Below, piece after piece: positions 1-5,296 of a stretch of DNA of 7,160 bases. Numbering within the stretch: the stretch's first letter is position 1; every line of letters starts with the position of its first letter. The stretch lies in contig CAJUBR010000107.1 in assembly GCA_910584695.1 (NCBI GenBank), forward strand, positions 1 through 7,160. The letters are read 5' to 3'. Source of the DNA: an uncultured Lachnospiraceae bacterium. Lineage in GTDB: Bacteria > Bacillota > Clostridia > Lachnospirales > Lachnospiraceae. The position numbers and the translations under genes are program-made. The notes beneath the pieces were generated by a model that was not told the DNA's origin, searched no databases, and saw only the letters and a program-made list of their open reading frames with translations.

Positions 1-1075
1 CTGCTTTGGAGGTCACAAGTTCTGCCTTTACCATCAAATCCAAAATACCGATTTTACCCTCTTCATTAAAATCTGTATCTGCCAAAGCAGTCGTCGGCAT
101 GTTGGCAGCATTTCCACCCGAAAATAATGCTCTTGCACTCTCCTGTGCCTTATTCGCTTCTTCTTCACCATGGACAAGCTTTGTAAGCTCATATGCAAGA
201 ATTTCCTTTGCCTGGTTTAACTGGCTTCCCTCCCATTGATCCATCTCATCAATCTGTTCTAACGGTAAAAAGGTCAGCATTCTAAGGCACTTTAATACAT
301 CAGCATCATCCACATTTCTCCAGTACTGGTAAAAATCAAATGGCGACGTTTTATCGGGGTCTAACCACACGGCACCGGACTGTGTCTTTCCCATCTTCTT
401 TCCCTCTGAATTCAACAGCAGAGTAATCGTCATGGCATAGGCATCTTTTCCGAGTTTCCGGCGGATTAACTCTGTACCGCCAAGCATATTGCTCCATTGA
501 TCATCACCACCGAACTGCATATTGCAGCCATATTTTTGATATAATGCATAAAAATCATAGCTTTGCATAATCATGTAATTAAATTCCAGAAAGCTTAACC
601 CTTTTTCCATTCTCTGCTTATAGCACTCTGCACGAAGCATATTATTAACGGAAAAATGTGCTCCCACCTCACGGAGTACCTCAATATAATTAAGGTCTAA
701 CAGCCAGTCCGCATTATTTACCATCATGGCTTTTCCCTCTGAAAAATCAATAAACTTACTCATCTGTTCCTTAAAGCAGTCACAGTTATGCTGGATGGTT
801 TCTTCTGTCATCATCTGCCTCATATCCGTACGACCGGATGGATCACCGATCATGGCGGTTCCTCCGCCAATTAATGCAATTGGCTTATTACCTGCCATCT
901 GCAGGCGTTTCATCAGGCACAGTGCCATAAAATGCCCAACATGTAAGCTGTCCGCAGTTGGGTCAAAGCCGATATAGAAAGTTGCCTTTCCATTATTAAT
1001 CAATTCTTTAATTTCTTCTTCGTCCGTTACCTGTGCAATTAATCCTCTTGCAACTAACTCATCATATACTGTCAT
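1..1075 (-). CDS. tyrS: Tyrosyl-tRNA synthetase, 3' end cut by the window edge
   Basis: Class I aminoacyl-tRNA synthetase that attaches tyrosine to tRNA-Tyr in the cytoplasm. The frame is open from an ATG at 1075 to the left edge, giving 358 visible codons. The protein begins MTVYDELVARGLIAQ. It carries the HIGH-type signature HVGH at residues 45-48 after FYIGFDPTADSL, the tyrosine-site stretch QFGGDDQWSN, and a KMSKS-type loop KMGKT at 227-231. Family members are about 400-420 residues, so roughly the last 50-60 residues (the S4-like tRNA-binding domain) should lie beyond position 1; this is an edge effect, not a truncation. The start is supported by AAAGGAAG at 1083-1090, seven bases upstream. 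A second ATG at 1065 is out of frame. Expression is controlled by the T-box leader at 1200-1515, so this is a monocistronic or leading gene. Confidence 0.97.
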   Translation of the reverse strand, partial: MTVYDELVARGLIAQVTDEEEIKELINNGKATFYIGFDPTADSLHVGHFMALCLMKRLQMAGNKPIALIGGGTAMIGDPSGRTDMRQMMTEETIQHNCDCFKEQMSKFIDFSEGKAMMVNNADWLLDLNYIEVLREVGAHFSVNNMLRAECYKQRMEKGLSFLEFNYMIMQSYDFYALYQKYGCNMQFGGDDQWSNMLGGTELIRRKLGKDAYAMTITLLLNSEGKKMGKTQSGAVWLDPDKTSPFDFYQYWRNVDDADVLKCLRMLTFLPLEQIDEMDQWEGSQLNQAKEILAYELTKLVHGEEEANKAQESARALFSGGNAANMPTTALADTDFNEEGKIGILDLMVKAELVTSKA

Positions 1076-1199
1076 ATACTGTCTTCCTTTCTATTTTTTT
1101 GTGCGTCAATTGCTTCTTATCTGCTGCATAGTATATGGAATGCAAACACCTGAACTATGCTTCGTTTTATCCCATTCATGCCGTCACCTTATACAATGC

Positions 1200-1232
1200 A
1201 AAAAAGCTCCCGTCCTATATAGGACGGGAGCT
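1200..1232 (-). terminator. Intrinsic terminator of the tyrS T-box
   Basis: A perfect 28-base palindrome, AGCTCCCGTCCTAT followed by its complement, at 1205-1232 folds into a 12-bp GC-rich stem with a four-base TATA loop, followed on the minus strand by six T (1205-1200). It is the OFF-state structure of the T-box: its 5' arm is the segment that would pair with the T-box bulge region in the antiterminator. Confidence 0.95.
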
Positions 1233-1515
1233 AACCCGTGTTACCACCTAAATTCACAACAGACTCACATCTACTGCCTTAACAGGTATACAAGTAGTTA
1301 TATAACGCATTCAAAACTGTTATATTCTCATTTTGATACCTGATATCATAACGAATATCAACCGTCATAGCCTACTGTGAAAAAATCTGCTTATCATTTT
1401 CTGTTCGGTATGCAGCTCAAAGAGGTATTCATAACAAGCCTTCCATAGTCCTCTCATCATCCGGCACTTTTCTGTATGGGATTACTTGATATTACTTATT
1501 CTTCTCAACGCTTTT
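1200..1515 (-). promoter_or_regulatory. T-box riboswitch leader of tyrS (Tyr, UAC specifier)
   Basis: Leader RNA that reads the charging state of tRNA-Tyr and lets transcription continue into tyrS when the tRNA is uncharged. Seen on the minus strand: the T-box sequence AGGTGGTAACACGGG at 1249-1235; its UGGU can pair with an ACCA acceptor end, which fits a tRNA with discriminator A. The ACGGG of the T-box can pair with CCCGT at 1213-1209 to form an antiterminator, which competes with the terminator stem at 1205-1232. In the stem I region I read GAA-TAC-CTCTTTGAGCTGC, which matches the usual layout around a specifier codon; this gives UAC (Tyr) at 1427-1425. The 5' end is inferred from the promoter at 1523-1551. 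The specifier placement is by pattern, not by a computed fold. Confidence 0.92.
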
Positions 1516-1522
1516 AATATAT

Positions 1523-1551
1523 AGTATAGTAAAGCATTCTGCATTTGTCAA
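1523..1551 (-). promoter_or_regulatory. Sigma-A type promoter of the T-box/tyrS unit
   Basis: On the minus strand a perfect -35 TTGACA (1551-1546), a 17-base spacer, and -10 TATACT (1528-1523). The start of transcription is expected near 1515, just before the T-box stem I. Only about 20 bases separate the -35 box from the -10 sequence region of the preceding coding stop zone (transformylase stop at 1601), so tyrS is transcribed independently of the purine genes. Confidence 0.88.
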
Positions 1552-1600
1552 ATATTTTTTATGGTTGTATTTCTATCGCCCTAATATTAAGAAATAACAT

Positions 1601-2782
1601 TTAGTGATGGAACAAACGGATTCCTGTAAAGCACATTGCCATATTATACTTATTACAGGTTTCGATTACATTGTCATCCCGGATAGAGCCTCCCGGCTGT
1701 GCAATATATTTTACACCGCTCTTATTTGCTCTTTCAATATTGTCTCCAAAAGGGAAGAATGCATCAGAGCCAAGAGAAACCTCCGTCATTTGATCTAGCC
1801 ATGCTCTCTTTTCCTCTCTGGTAAACACTTCCGGCTTCTCAGTAAAGAAGTTCTCCCACACTCCGTCTGCCAATACATCCATGTAGTCATCACTCATATA
1901 TACATCAATTGTATTATCACGATCTGCACGTCCGATTTTCTCTTTAAATGGCAGATTAAGCACCTTCTCATGCTGGCGTAAAAACCAATTATCCGCCTTT
2001 TGTCCGGCAAGCCTTGTACAATGAATTCGCGACTGCTGTCCGGCACCGATACCGATTGCCTGTCCGCCTTTTGCATAGCACACAGAATTTGACTGTGTGT
2101 ATTTTAAAGTAATCATGGCAATCGCAAGATCAATCTTAGCCGGCTCCGGAATCTCCTTATTCTCCGTCACTACATTGGCAAATAATTCATCATTGATAAC
2201 CAGTTCATTTCTACCCTGTTCAAATGTCACACCAAATACATCTTTTTGCTCGACAGGTGCCGGAATATATTCCGGATCAATCTTGATCACACAGTAGTTT
2301 CCCTTCTTCTTTGCCTTTAATATCTCAAGTGCTTCCGGTTCATACCCCGGTGCTATAATTCCATCCGATACTTCTCTTTTGACAAGTTTCGCAGTTGACA
2401 CATCACAGATATCGGATAACGATATGAAATCACCAAACGAAGACATTCTATCTGCACCTCTCGCCCTTGCATATGCATTTGCAAGAGGAGATAATTCTCC
2501 CATATCCTCCACCCAGTAAATCTTCTTCTCTACTTCCGTAAGAGGAAGCCCTACCGCAGCACCTGCCGGTGATACATGCTTAAAAGAGGTTGCAGCCGGA
2601 AGACCGGTTGCCTTCTTAAGCTCCTTTACTAACTGCCATCCATTAAACGCATCTAACAGATTAATATAACCCGGCTTTCCATTAAGAATCTCAATCGGAA
2701 GCTCCCCCTCCTTCATAAATACTTTAGAAGGCTTCTGGTTGGGATTACACCCATACTTTAACTGAATCTCTTTCATACTCAC
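1601..2782 (-). CDS. purH: Stand-alone AICAR transformylase (ATIC-like C-terminal half)
   Basis: Penultimate step of purine synthesis: transfers the formyl group of 10-formyl-THF to AICAR (ZMP), giving FAICAR. The 393-residue protein has only the transformylase part; the MGS-like IMP cyclohydrolase half of normal PurH (about 200 residues, total about 520) is absent. Motifs: LKYGCNPNQ near the N-terminus, SFKHVSPAGAAVG with the catalytic Lys-His pair at K68/H69, RGADRMSSFGDFISLSD, KYTQSNSVCYA, GIGAGQQSRIHCTRLAG, SSDAFFPF-like SDAFFPFGDN, and an end RLFHH. These match the C-terminal 393 residues of animal ATIC as I remember it, with an offset of 198. AAGGAG at 2793-2788 lies 5 bases before a GTG (2782) and 11 before an ATG (2776, MKEIQ); either may be the real start. 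It follows the purO-like gene after 112 bases without a convincing terminator, so both are probably under the ZTP riboswitch. The symbol is used for function only, since the gene is not a bifunctional purH. Confidence 0.95.
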   Translation of the reverse strand: MSMKEIQLKYGCNPNQKPSKVFMKEGELPIEILNGKPGYINLLDAFNGWQLVKELKKATGLPAATSFKHVSPAGAAVGLPLTEVEKKIYWVEDMGELSPLANAYARARGADRMSSFGDFISLSDICDVSTAKLVKREVSDGIIAPGYEPEALEILKAKKKGNYCVIKIDPEYIPAPVEQKDVFGVTFEQGRNELVINDELFANVVTENKEIPEPAKIDLAIAMITLKYTQSNSVCYAKGGQAIGIGAGQQSRIHCTRLAGQKADNWFLRQHEKVLNLPFKEKIGRADRDNTIDVYMSDDYMDVLADGVWENFFTEKPEVFTREEKRAWLDQMTEVSLGSDAFFPFGDNIERANKSGVKYIAQPGGSIRDDNVIETCNKYNMAMCFTGIRLFHH

Positions 2783-2787
2783 ATTTT

Positions 2788-2793
2788 CTCCTT
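2788..2793 (-). promoter_or_regulatory. Ribosome binding site of the AICAR transformylase gene
   Basis: AAGGAG on the minus strand. It leaves two starts open: GTG at 2782 (5-base spacing) and in-frame ATG at 2776 (11-base spacing). The intervening ATG at 2785 is followed at once by TGA and is out of frame. Confidence 0.7.
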
Positions 2794-2894
2794 TTATACT
2801 TGTTTTTTCTTACATATCTGCATCGCTGTAAATAAAGTCTTTATTCCATATAAAATCCACATAAAACCGTATAACCTATTTTAAAAATATCTGA

Positions 2895-3608
2895 TTATTT
2901 ATTCTTATTGATAATTTTTGTCTTATAAGTGCCGTCTTCTATATTTACATAGCGGATAAACAAAGATACTTTATTCTCTTCATTTAAATTATTCCAGACA
3001 ATATCTGCGAACTCATCCATATCATTTGGAATATCAACCAAAGTTGGCTCTCCTTCAAAGCTGGGAAGAGGATTGCCGTCTCCCATATAGGTATGAATAA
3101 AATGGCCTTCTCCGGCAACCGGATTGGAATACGCAAAGGTATAACGGCTGCAGGAATCGGGATTGCCATTATTGCTCTTTAAAATAGACATTGCATAATT
3201 ATAACCTGTCTCTTCAAAATGAAGAATACCCGAAATTCTTGGAGTAAAATTCGGTGCATCCGGCTCAAACTCCCTTGTCCTAAGAGCCTGTTCAAAAGTA
3301 TACTGCTGACCCATCAAATCATAAATGGTATCGGTCTGATCCCCATTTGTTACAATTGTCTTATTGCCAAGAACTCTGACCGGTGCATAAATAATAAGAC
3401 TCGGATCTTCTAATTTAGACGGAGCAAACGCCTGTGTACGGATTCCCTCGCCATCCTCCACAAATACACGGTTACGGCTGTTTGCACTTCGTCCCATTAT
3501 AAAATATGCAATGGCTGCATGTTTCCCATCCGGTGTTTTTCCAATGATAATTCCCCTTCCCGGATAAGATGTTGAACTAAGTTCTGCTGCTAATGATTTT
3601 TTTTCCAT
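2895..3608 (-). CDS. purO: IMP cyclohydrolase, archaeal PurO type
   Basis: Last step of de novo purine synthesis: closes FAICAR to IMP. The 237-residue protein starts MEKKSLAAELSS and carries the N-terminal signature YPGRGIIIGKTPDGK, then AYFIMGRSANSRNRVF, then a central block with VTNGDQTDTIYD, then a segment TPRISGI, and SNPVAGEGHFIHTYMGDGNP. This layout is that of the PurO/IMP_cyclohydrolase family first known from archaea (about 200 residues), not of the MGS-like domain of PurH. I chose ATG 3608 because GTGAGG (3620-3615) lies six bases upstream; a longer in-frame GTG start at 3620 would sit inside that ribosome binding site. Placed directly after a ZTP riboswitch and before the stand-alone transformylase, it makes a two-gene replacement of bifunctional PurH. 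Family assignment is from remembered motifs. Confidence 0.9.
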   Translation of the reverse strand: MEKKSLAAELSSTSYPGRGIIIGKTPDGKHAAIAYFIMGRSANSRNRVFVEDGEGIRTQAFAPSKLEDPSLIIYAPVRVLGNKTIVTNGDQTDTIYDLMGQQYTFEQALRTREFEPDAPNFTPRISGILHFEETGYNYAMSILKSNNGNPDSCSRYTFAYSNPVAGEGHFIHTYMGDGNPLPSFEGEPTLVDIPNDMDEFADIVWNNLNEENKVSLFIRYVNIEDGTYKTKIINKNK

Positions 3609-3614
3609 AACGTA

Positions 3615-3620
3615 CCTCAC
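3615..3620 (-). promoter_or_regulatory. Ribosome binding site that fixes the purO start
   Basis: GTGAGG within AGAGTGAGG, six bases before ATG 3608. Because it contains the alternative GTG start at 3620, the longer reading (MRYVMEKK) is unlikely. Confidence 0.75.
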
Positions 3621-3623
3621 TCT

Positions 3624-3671
3624 AAAATAAAATTGACCGCCCAGGTATCCCTAAATGGTGCCCAGACGGTC
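3624..3671 (-). terminator. Intrinsic terminator, expression platform of the ZTP riboswitch
   Basis: On the minus strand GACCGTCTGGG (3671-3661) pairs with CCTGGGCGGTC (3645-3635): 11 pairs including three G-U wobbles, a loop of about 15 bases, followed by AATTTTATTTT (3634-3624). The 5' arm is part of the aptamer 3' domain, so the structure is the OFF state formed without ligand. Confidence 0.88.
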
Positions 3672-3730
3672 GGCTTAAGTAAATGTTGTGTTCCCTGTGG
3701 GTAATCCCACTTTCCGTCAGTTACACAACC
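3657..3730 (-). promoter_or_regulatory. ZTP riboswitch aptamer (pfl motif)
   Basis: Ligand-binding RNA for ZMP/ZTP. Read on the minus strand: a perfect 7-bp P1 helix GTTGTGT (3729-3723) with ACACAAC, enclosing the conserved CTGACGG, the GTGGG...CCCAC stem, and CAGGGAAC. A linker leads to the second conserved block, CCGACCGTCTGGGCACC (3673-3657), which matches the pfl consensus around GCCxxCUGGGCA. It sits about 50 bases before a purine gene, the classic place for this class. ZMP is the substrate of the transformylase encoded two genes down, so the expected logic is activation when ZMP accumulates. The 3' block also supplies the 5' arm of the terminator at 3635-3671, so ligand binding and termination exclude each other. 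Confidence 0.93.
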
Positions 3731-3737
3731 TATAATC

Positions 3738-3768
3738 ATTATAATACATCATTTCAAACAAAATGCAA
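3738..3768 (-). promoter_or_regulatory. Probable promoter of the ZTP riboswitch-purO-purH unit
   Basis: A perfect -10 TATAAT at 3743-3738 lies 8 bases before the first P1 base of the aptamer, which puts the transcription start just ahead of the riboswitch. The -35 is poor: TTGCAT (3768-3763) is 19 bases away, while TTGTTT (3761-3756) is too close. The -10 box is convincing, the -35 choice is not. Confidence 0.6.
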
Positions 3769-3798
3769 GCTATTTCCGGCAGAAATATCAGTATTGGT

Positions 3799-3889
3799 GT
3801 AACTATTTAGCCTTCGGCTTCATAGTTACGAAATATACGCATTCTTACGGACTTTGCAGCAAGTGCAAAGTCCTAGGCTGAACTGTTAC
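3799..3889. repeat. Nested palindromic element (two hairpins plus a third arm)
   Basis: First hairpin 3799-3829: GTAACTAT pairs with ATAGTTAC, then a 2x2 internal loop, then AGCC/GGCT with a TTC loop. Second hairpin 3849-3873: GGACTTTGCA and TGCAAAGTCC form a perfect 10-bp stem with a five-base loop. A third arm GGCTGAACTGTTAC at 3876-3889 resembles GGCTTCATAGTTAC at 3816-3829 and can pair imperfectly with GTAACTATTTAGCC at 3799-3812, enclosing the whole element. It fills the space between the kinase stop (3907) and the riboswitch promoter. No T-run follows either hairpin on the minus strand, so a terminator role is not shown. A dispersed REP- or MITE-like repeat is possible; no open frame of note is inside. 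Confidence 0.75.
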
Positions 3890-3906
3890 ATATTACAAAT
3901 GGTGTT

Positions 3907-4812
3907 TTAGAATAATATCATATTCAACAAATCTTTTTCATAGATTTCCTTAAGCTTATCTATTCTTCCTTTTACCGTTAAACAATAAAATTTTTTCTTT
4001 ATATCTGTAAGATAATTACATTGATTAAATAATACATAAATAGCCTCTGTGTCACACTCTAATATTTCCTTCAGCATTAATGTACAAATTGGGTAATGAT
4101 TAGATTTTATCAACTCTAATGGTTTGATTCTACTACCAGAATCATCTGTAAAAAAAGAAAGATTTCTTCTCCAAATAGTATCTTCCATTAATGCTTCATC
4201 TGCTAAAGTTTGTTCACATTTAATATCATCCCATTTACTTTCTAAACAATTACCACAATCATAAACAGGGGCTAGTGTACGAATACCATCTTTAACCAGA
4301 ATTCCCCAATTACCATTATTTCTATCTGGATTATTGATTATATAATCAATAATAAACATTTTCCAGAAAAATTCTTCAGCCGGCAGCCCTTCAAAAAACA
4401 TACTATTTCTTATTATTTCCAGCGTATTATTTATATTGGTACCATTACCATCTGTACTATCACCACTTTCCGGATCAGCAATATCTCTGGCTGATGATGT
4501 TTTTATTTTATTAAACTCAATCAATTCAGCATTAATAGCAAAATCCTTACAAAGAACCACAATCTTATCATTTGCTATACCTAAAAGCGTTTGTTGTACT
4601 TCCATCCCAAACAATGTAAATATATTACAGCCAAGAAATTCATTCACAGTATCATTAGCATAACTAAGATTAACTCCTTTAAGATGCTTACTCTTTAAAT
4701 TTGCCGGAAATTTCATTAAATAATATTCATCATGATAGATAACGCCATCTTTTCTACAAGCTAATCCACCATAGGCCCGCCAACTCCTTTTAAGGTTATT
4801 AAAATTATTCAT
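3907..4812 (-). CDS. HipA-like protein kinase, orphan
   Basis: A 301-residue cytoplasmic protein with HipA/CtkA-type kinase landmarks (ATG-based numbering): YYLMKFPANLK with a candidate ATP-binding lysine at 34; an acidic helix DTVNEFLGCNIF at about 54-65 with a candidate E58; DYIINNPDRNNGNWGIL with the catalytic-loop D163 and N168; and APVYDCGNCL with the metal-binding D185, equivalent to the DFG Asp. HipA proteins phosphorylate glutamyl-tRNA synthetase or other targets and usually pair with a HipB-type repressor; no such partner is visible here, so this is a single-protein type and the substrate is unknown. An in-frame ATG at 4902 would add 30 hydrophobic residues, but GGTGGTGA (4825-4818) five bases before 4812 and a possible promoter at 4847-4876 favour the shorter form. 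The DNA is AT-rich: 4321-4380 has 14 G/C in 60 against 31 in 60 at 2041-2100. Confidence 0.8.
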   Translation of the reverse strand: MNNFNNLKRSWRAYGGLACRKDGVIYHDEYYLMKFPANLKSKHLKGVNLSYANDTVNEFLGCNIFTLFGMEVQQTLLGIANDKIVVLCKDFAINAELIEFNKIKTSSARDIADPESGDSTDGNGTNINNTLEIIRNSMFFEGLPAEEFFWKMFIIDYIINNPDRNNGNWGILVKDGIRTLAPVYDCGNCLESKWDDIKCEQTLADEALMEDTIWRRNLSFFTDDSGSRIKPLELIKSNHYPICTLMLKEILECDTEAIYVLFNQCNYLTDIKKKFYCLTVKGRIDKLKEIYEKDLLNMILF

Positions 4813-4817
4813 AAATT

Positions 4818-4825
4818 TCACCACC
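4818..4825 (-). promoter_or_regulatory. Ribosome binding site that fixes the kinase start
   Basis: GGTGGTGA differs at one base from the ideal GGAGGTGA and lies five bases before ATG 4812. No comparable site precedes the upstream in-frame ATG at 4902. Confidence 0.65.
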
Positions 4826-4846
4826 CATTTACTAATACTTAAGCTA

Positions 4847-4876
4847 AGTATAACAAACATTATACAAATTGTACAA
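4847..4876 (-). promoter_or_regulatory. Possible promoter of the kinase gene
   Basis: TTGTAC (4876-4871), an 18-base spacer and TATACT (4852-4847) on the minus strand. Transcription would begin near 4840, which excludes the longer reading of the kinase. The region is AT-rich, so chance matches are likely and the call is tentative. Confidence 0.4.
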
Positions 4877-4902
4877 CATAAAACACTTCTTCTCAGCGAC
4901 AA

Positions 4903-5171
4903 AGAATAAACATTCAGCGATTTCAGTTGGCGTGCTCAATATATGAATATATTCCTACTCATTAAGACTTTATTCCATCTGACGAATACTTCCAATAGAA
5001 CATACATTTTTCATGTATACCCACAACTATCAGATTTGCCTGTATATATAATATAGTTTTTATCTCTTACTTTCATTTTTATATTATGTGCATCCTTATC
5101 CTGATGACTCTAAGAGTGCGGTTCAAATTCTTTAAGTTGTGTAAAATCTGTGTAAAAGTTGTGTACTAAGC
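4903..5171. other. AT-rich gene-free spacer between kinase and tRNA-Glu
   Basis: No gene is supported here. It holds the phased TGTGTA repeats at 5138-5165 and a 21-codon minus-strand frame at 5011-5076 (MKVRDKNYIIYTGKS...) that is open upstream to a TAG, about 32 codons in all. I do not recognise that peptide and no good ribosome binding site precedes it; it may be chance or a gene remnant. The rest looks like unstructured AT-rich DNA just 3' of a tRNA gene, a common place for acquired DNA. Confidence 0.5.
5138..5165. repeat. Three TGTGTA repeats with 11-bp period
   Basis: On the plus strand TGTGTA occurs at 5138-5143, 5149-5154 and 5160-5165, each start 11 bases apart. The first two units extend to TGTGTAAAA, and the first and third share AAGTTGTGTA (5134-5143 and 5156-5165). 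Spacing of one helical turn puts all copies on one DNA face, as in operators or small iterons. No function is known from the sequence. Confidence 0.6.
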
Positions 5172-5210
5172 AAAAAAATAACAAGCTAAAGCCTTGAAAA
5201 CTCTAGCTTG
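5172..5210 (-). terminator. Intrinsic terminator of the tRNA-Glu gene
   Basis: On the minus strand CAAGCTAGAG (5210-5201) pairs with CTTTAGCTTG (5191-5182), ten pairs with one G-U and a nine-base loop, followed by TTATTTTTTT (5181-5172). It begins nine bases after the end of the tRNA, so the tRNA is a single-gene transcript. Confidence 0.9.
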
Positions 5211-5219
5211 CCACTGTAA

Positions 5220-5291
5220 CAGCCAATAGGGGAATCGAACCCCTGTTTCCGCCGTGAGAGGGCGGCGTCTTAACCGCTTGACCAATTGGCC
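5220..5291 (-). tRNA. tRNA-Glu, anticodon CTC
   Basis: A 72-base gene on the minus strand that folds as a full cloverleaf: acceptor GGCCAAT (5291-5285) with ATTGGCT (5227-5221), discriminator G at 5220, D-arm GTC/GAC around AAGCGGTTAA, anticodon stem CCGCC/GGCGG with loop CTCTCAC, short variable region AAAC, T-arm AGGGG-TTCGATT-CCCCT. The anticodon CTC at 5258-5256 reads GAG (Glu). CCA is not encoded, so it must be added after transcription. The first acceptor pair is G1-U72, a wobble rather than a Watson-Crick pair. The gene has its own promoter and terminator. Confidence 0.97.
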
Positions 5292-5296
5292 TTGTC

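Noticed and set aside
6..239. Plus-strand open frame of 77 codons
   Set aside because: Lies wholly antisense to the tyrS coding region, whose protein has clear TyrRS motifs.
726..977. Plus-strand open frame of 83 codons
   Set aside because: Antisense shadow of the N-terminal half of tyrS, including its HVGH region.
1101..1343. Plus-strand open frame of 80 codons
   Set aside because: Overlaps the T-box terminator and T-box sequence; its codons are explained by RNA structure on the other strand.
2831..2845. Palindrome AATAAAGTCTTTATT as a terminator between purO and purH
   Set aside because: The stem is short and AT-only except one pair, with no following T-run; it would not be expected to stop transcription.
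3849..3873. 10-bp hairpin as the kinase terminator
   Set aside because: Strong stem but no T-tract follows on the minus strand; kept as part of a repeat element.
4813..4902. 30-residue hydrophobic N-terminal extension of the kinase as a signal or membrane anchor
   Set aside because: The start at 4812 has the ribosome binding site, and the candidate promoter lies inside the extension; the hydrophobic look comes from AT-rich codons.
4903..5291. Integrated element with attL/attR at tRNA-Glu
   Set aside because: No second copy of the tRNA 3' end is present in the window and no integrase gene is seen.
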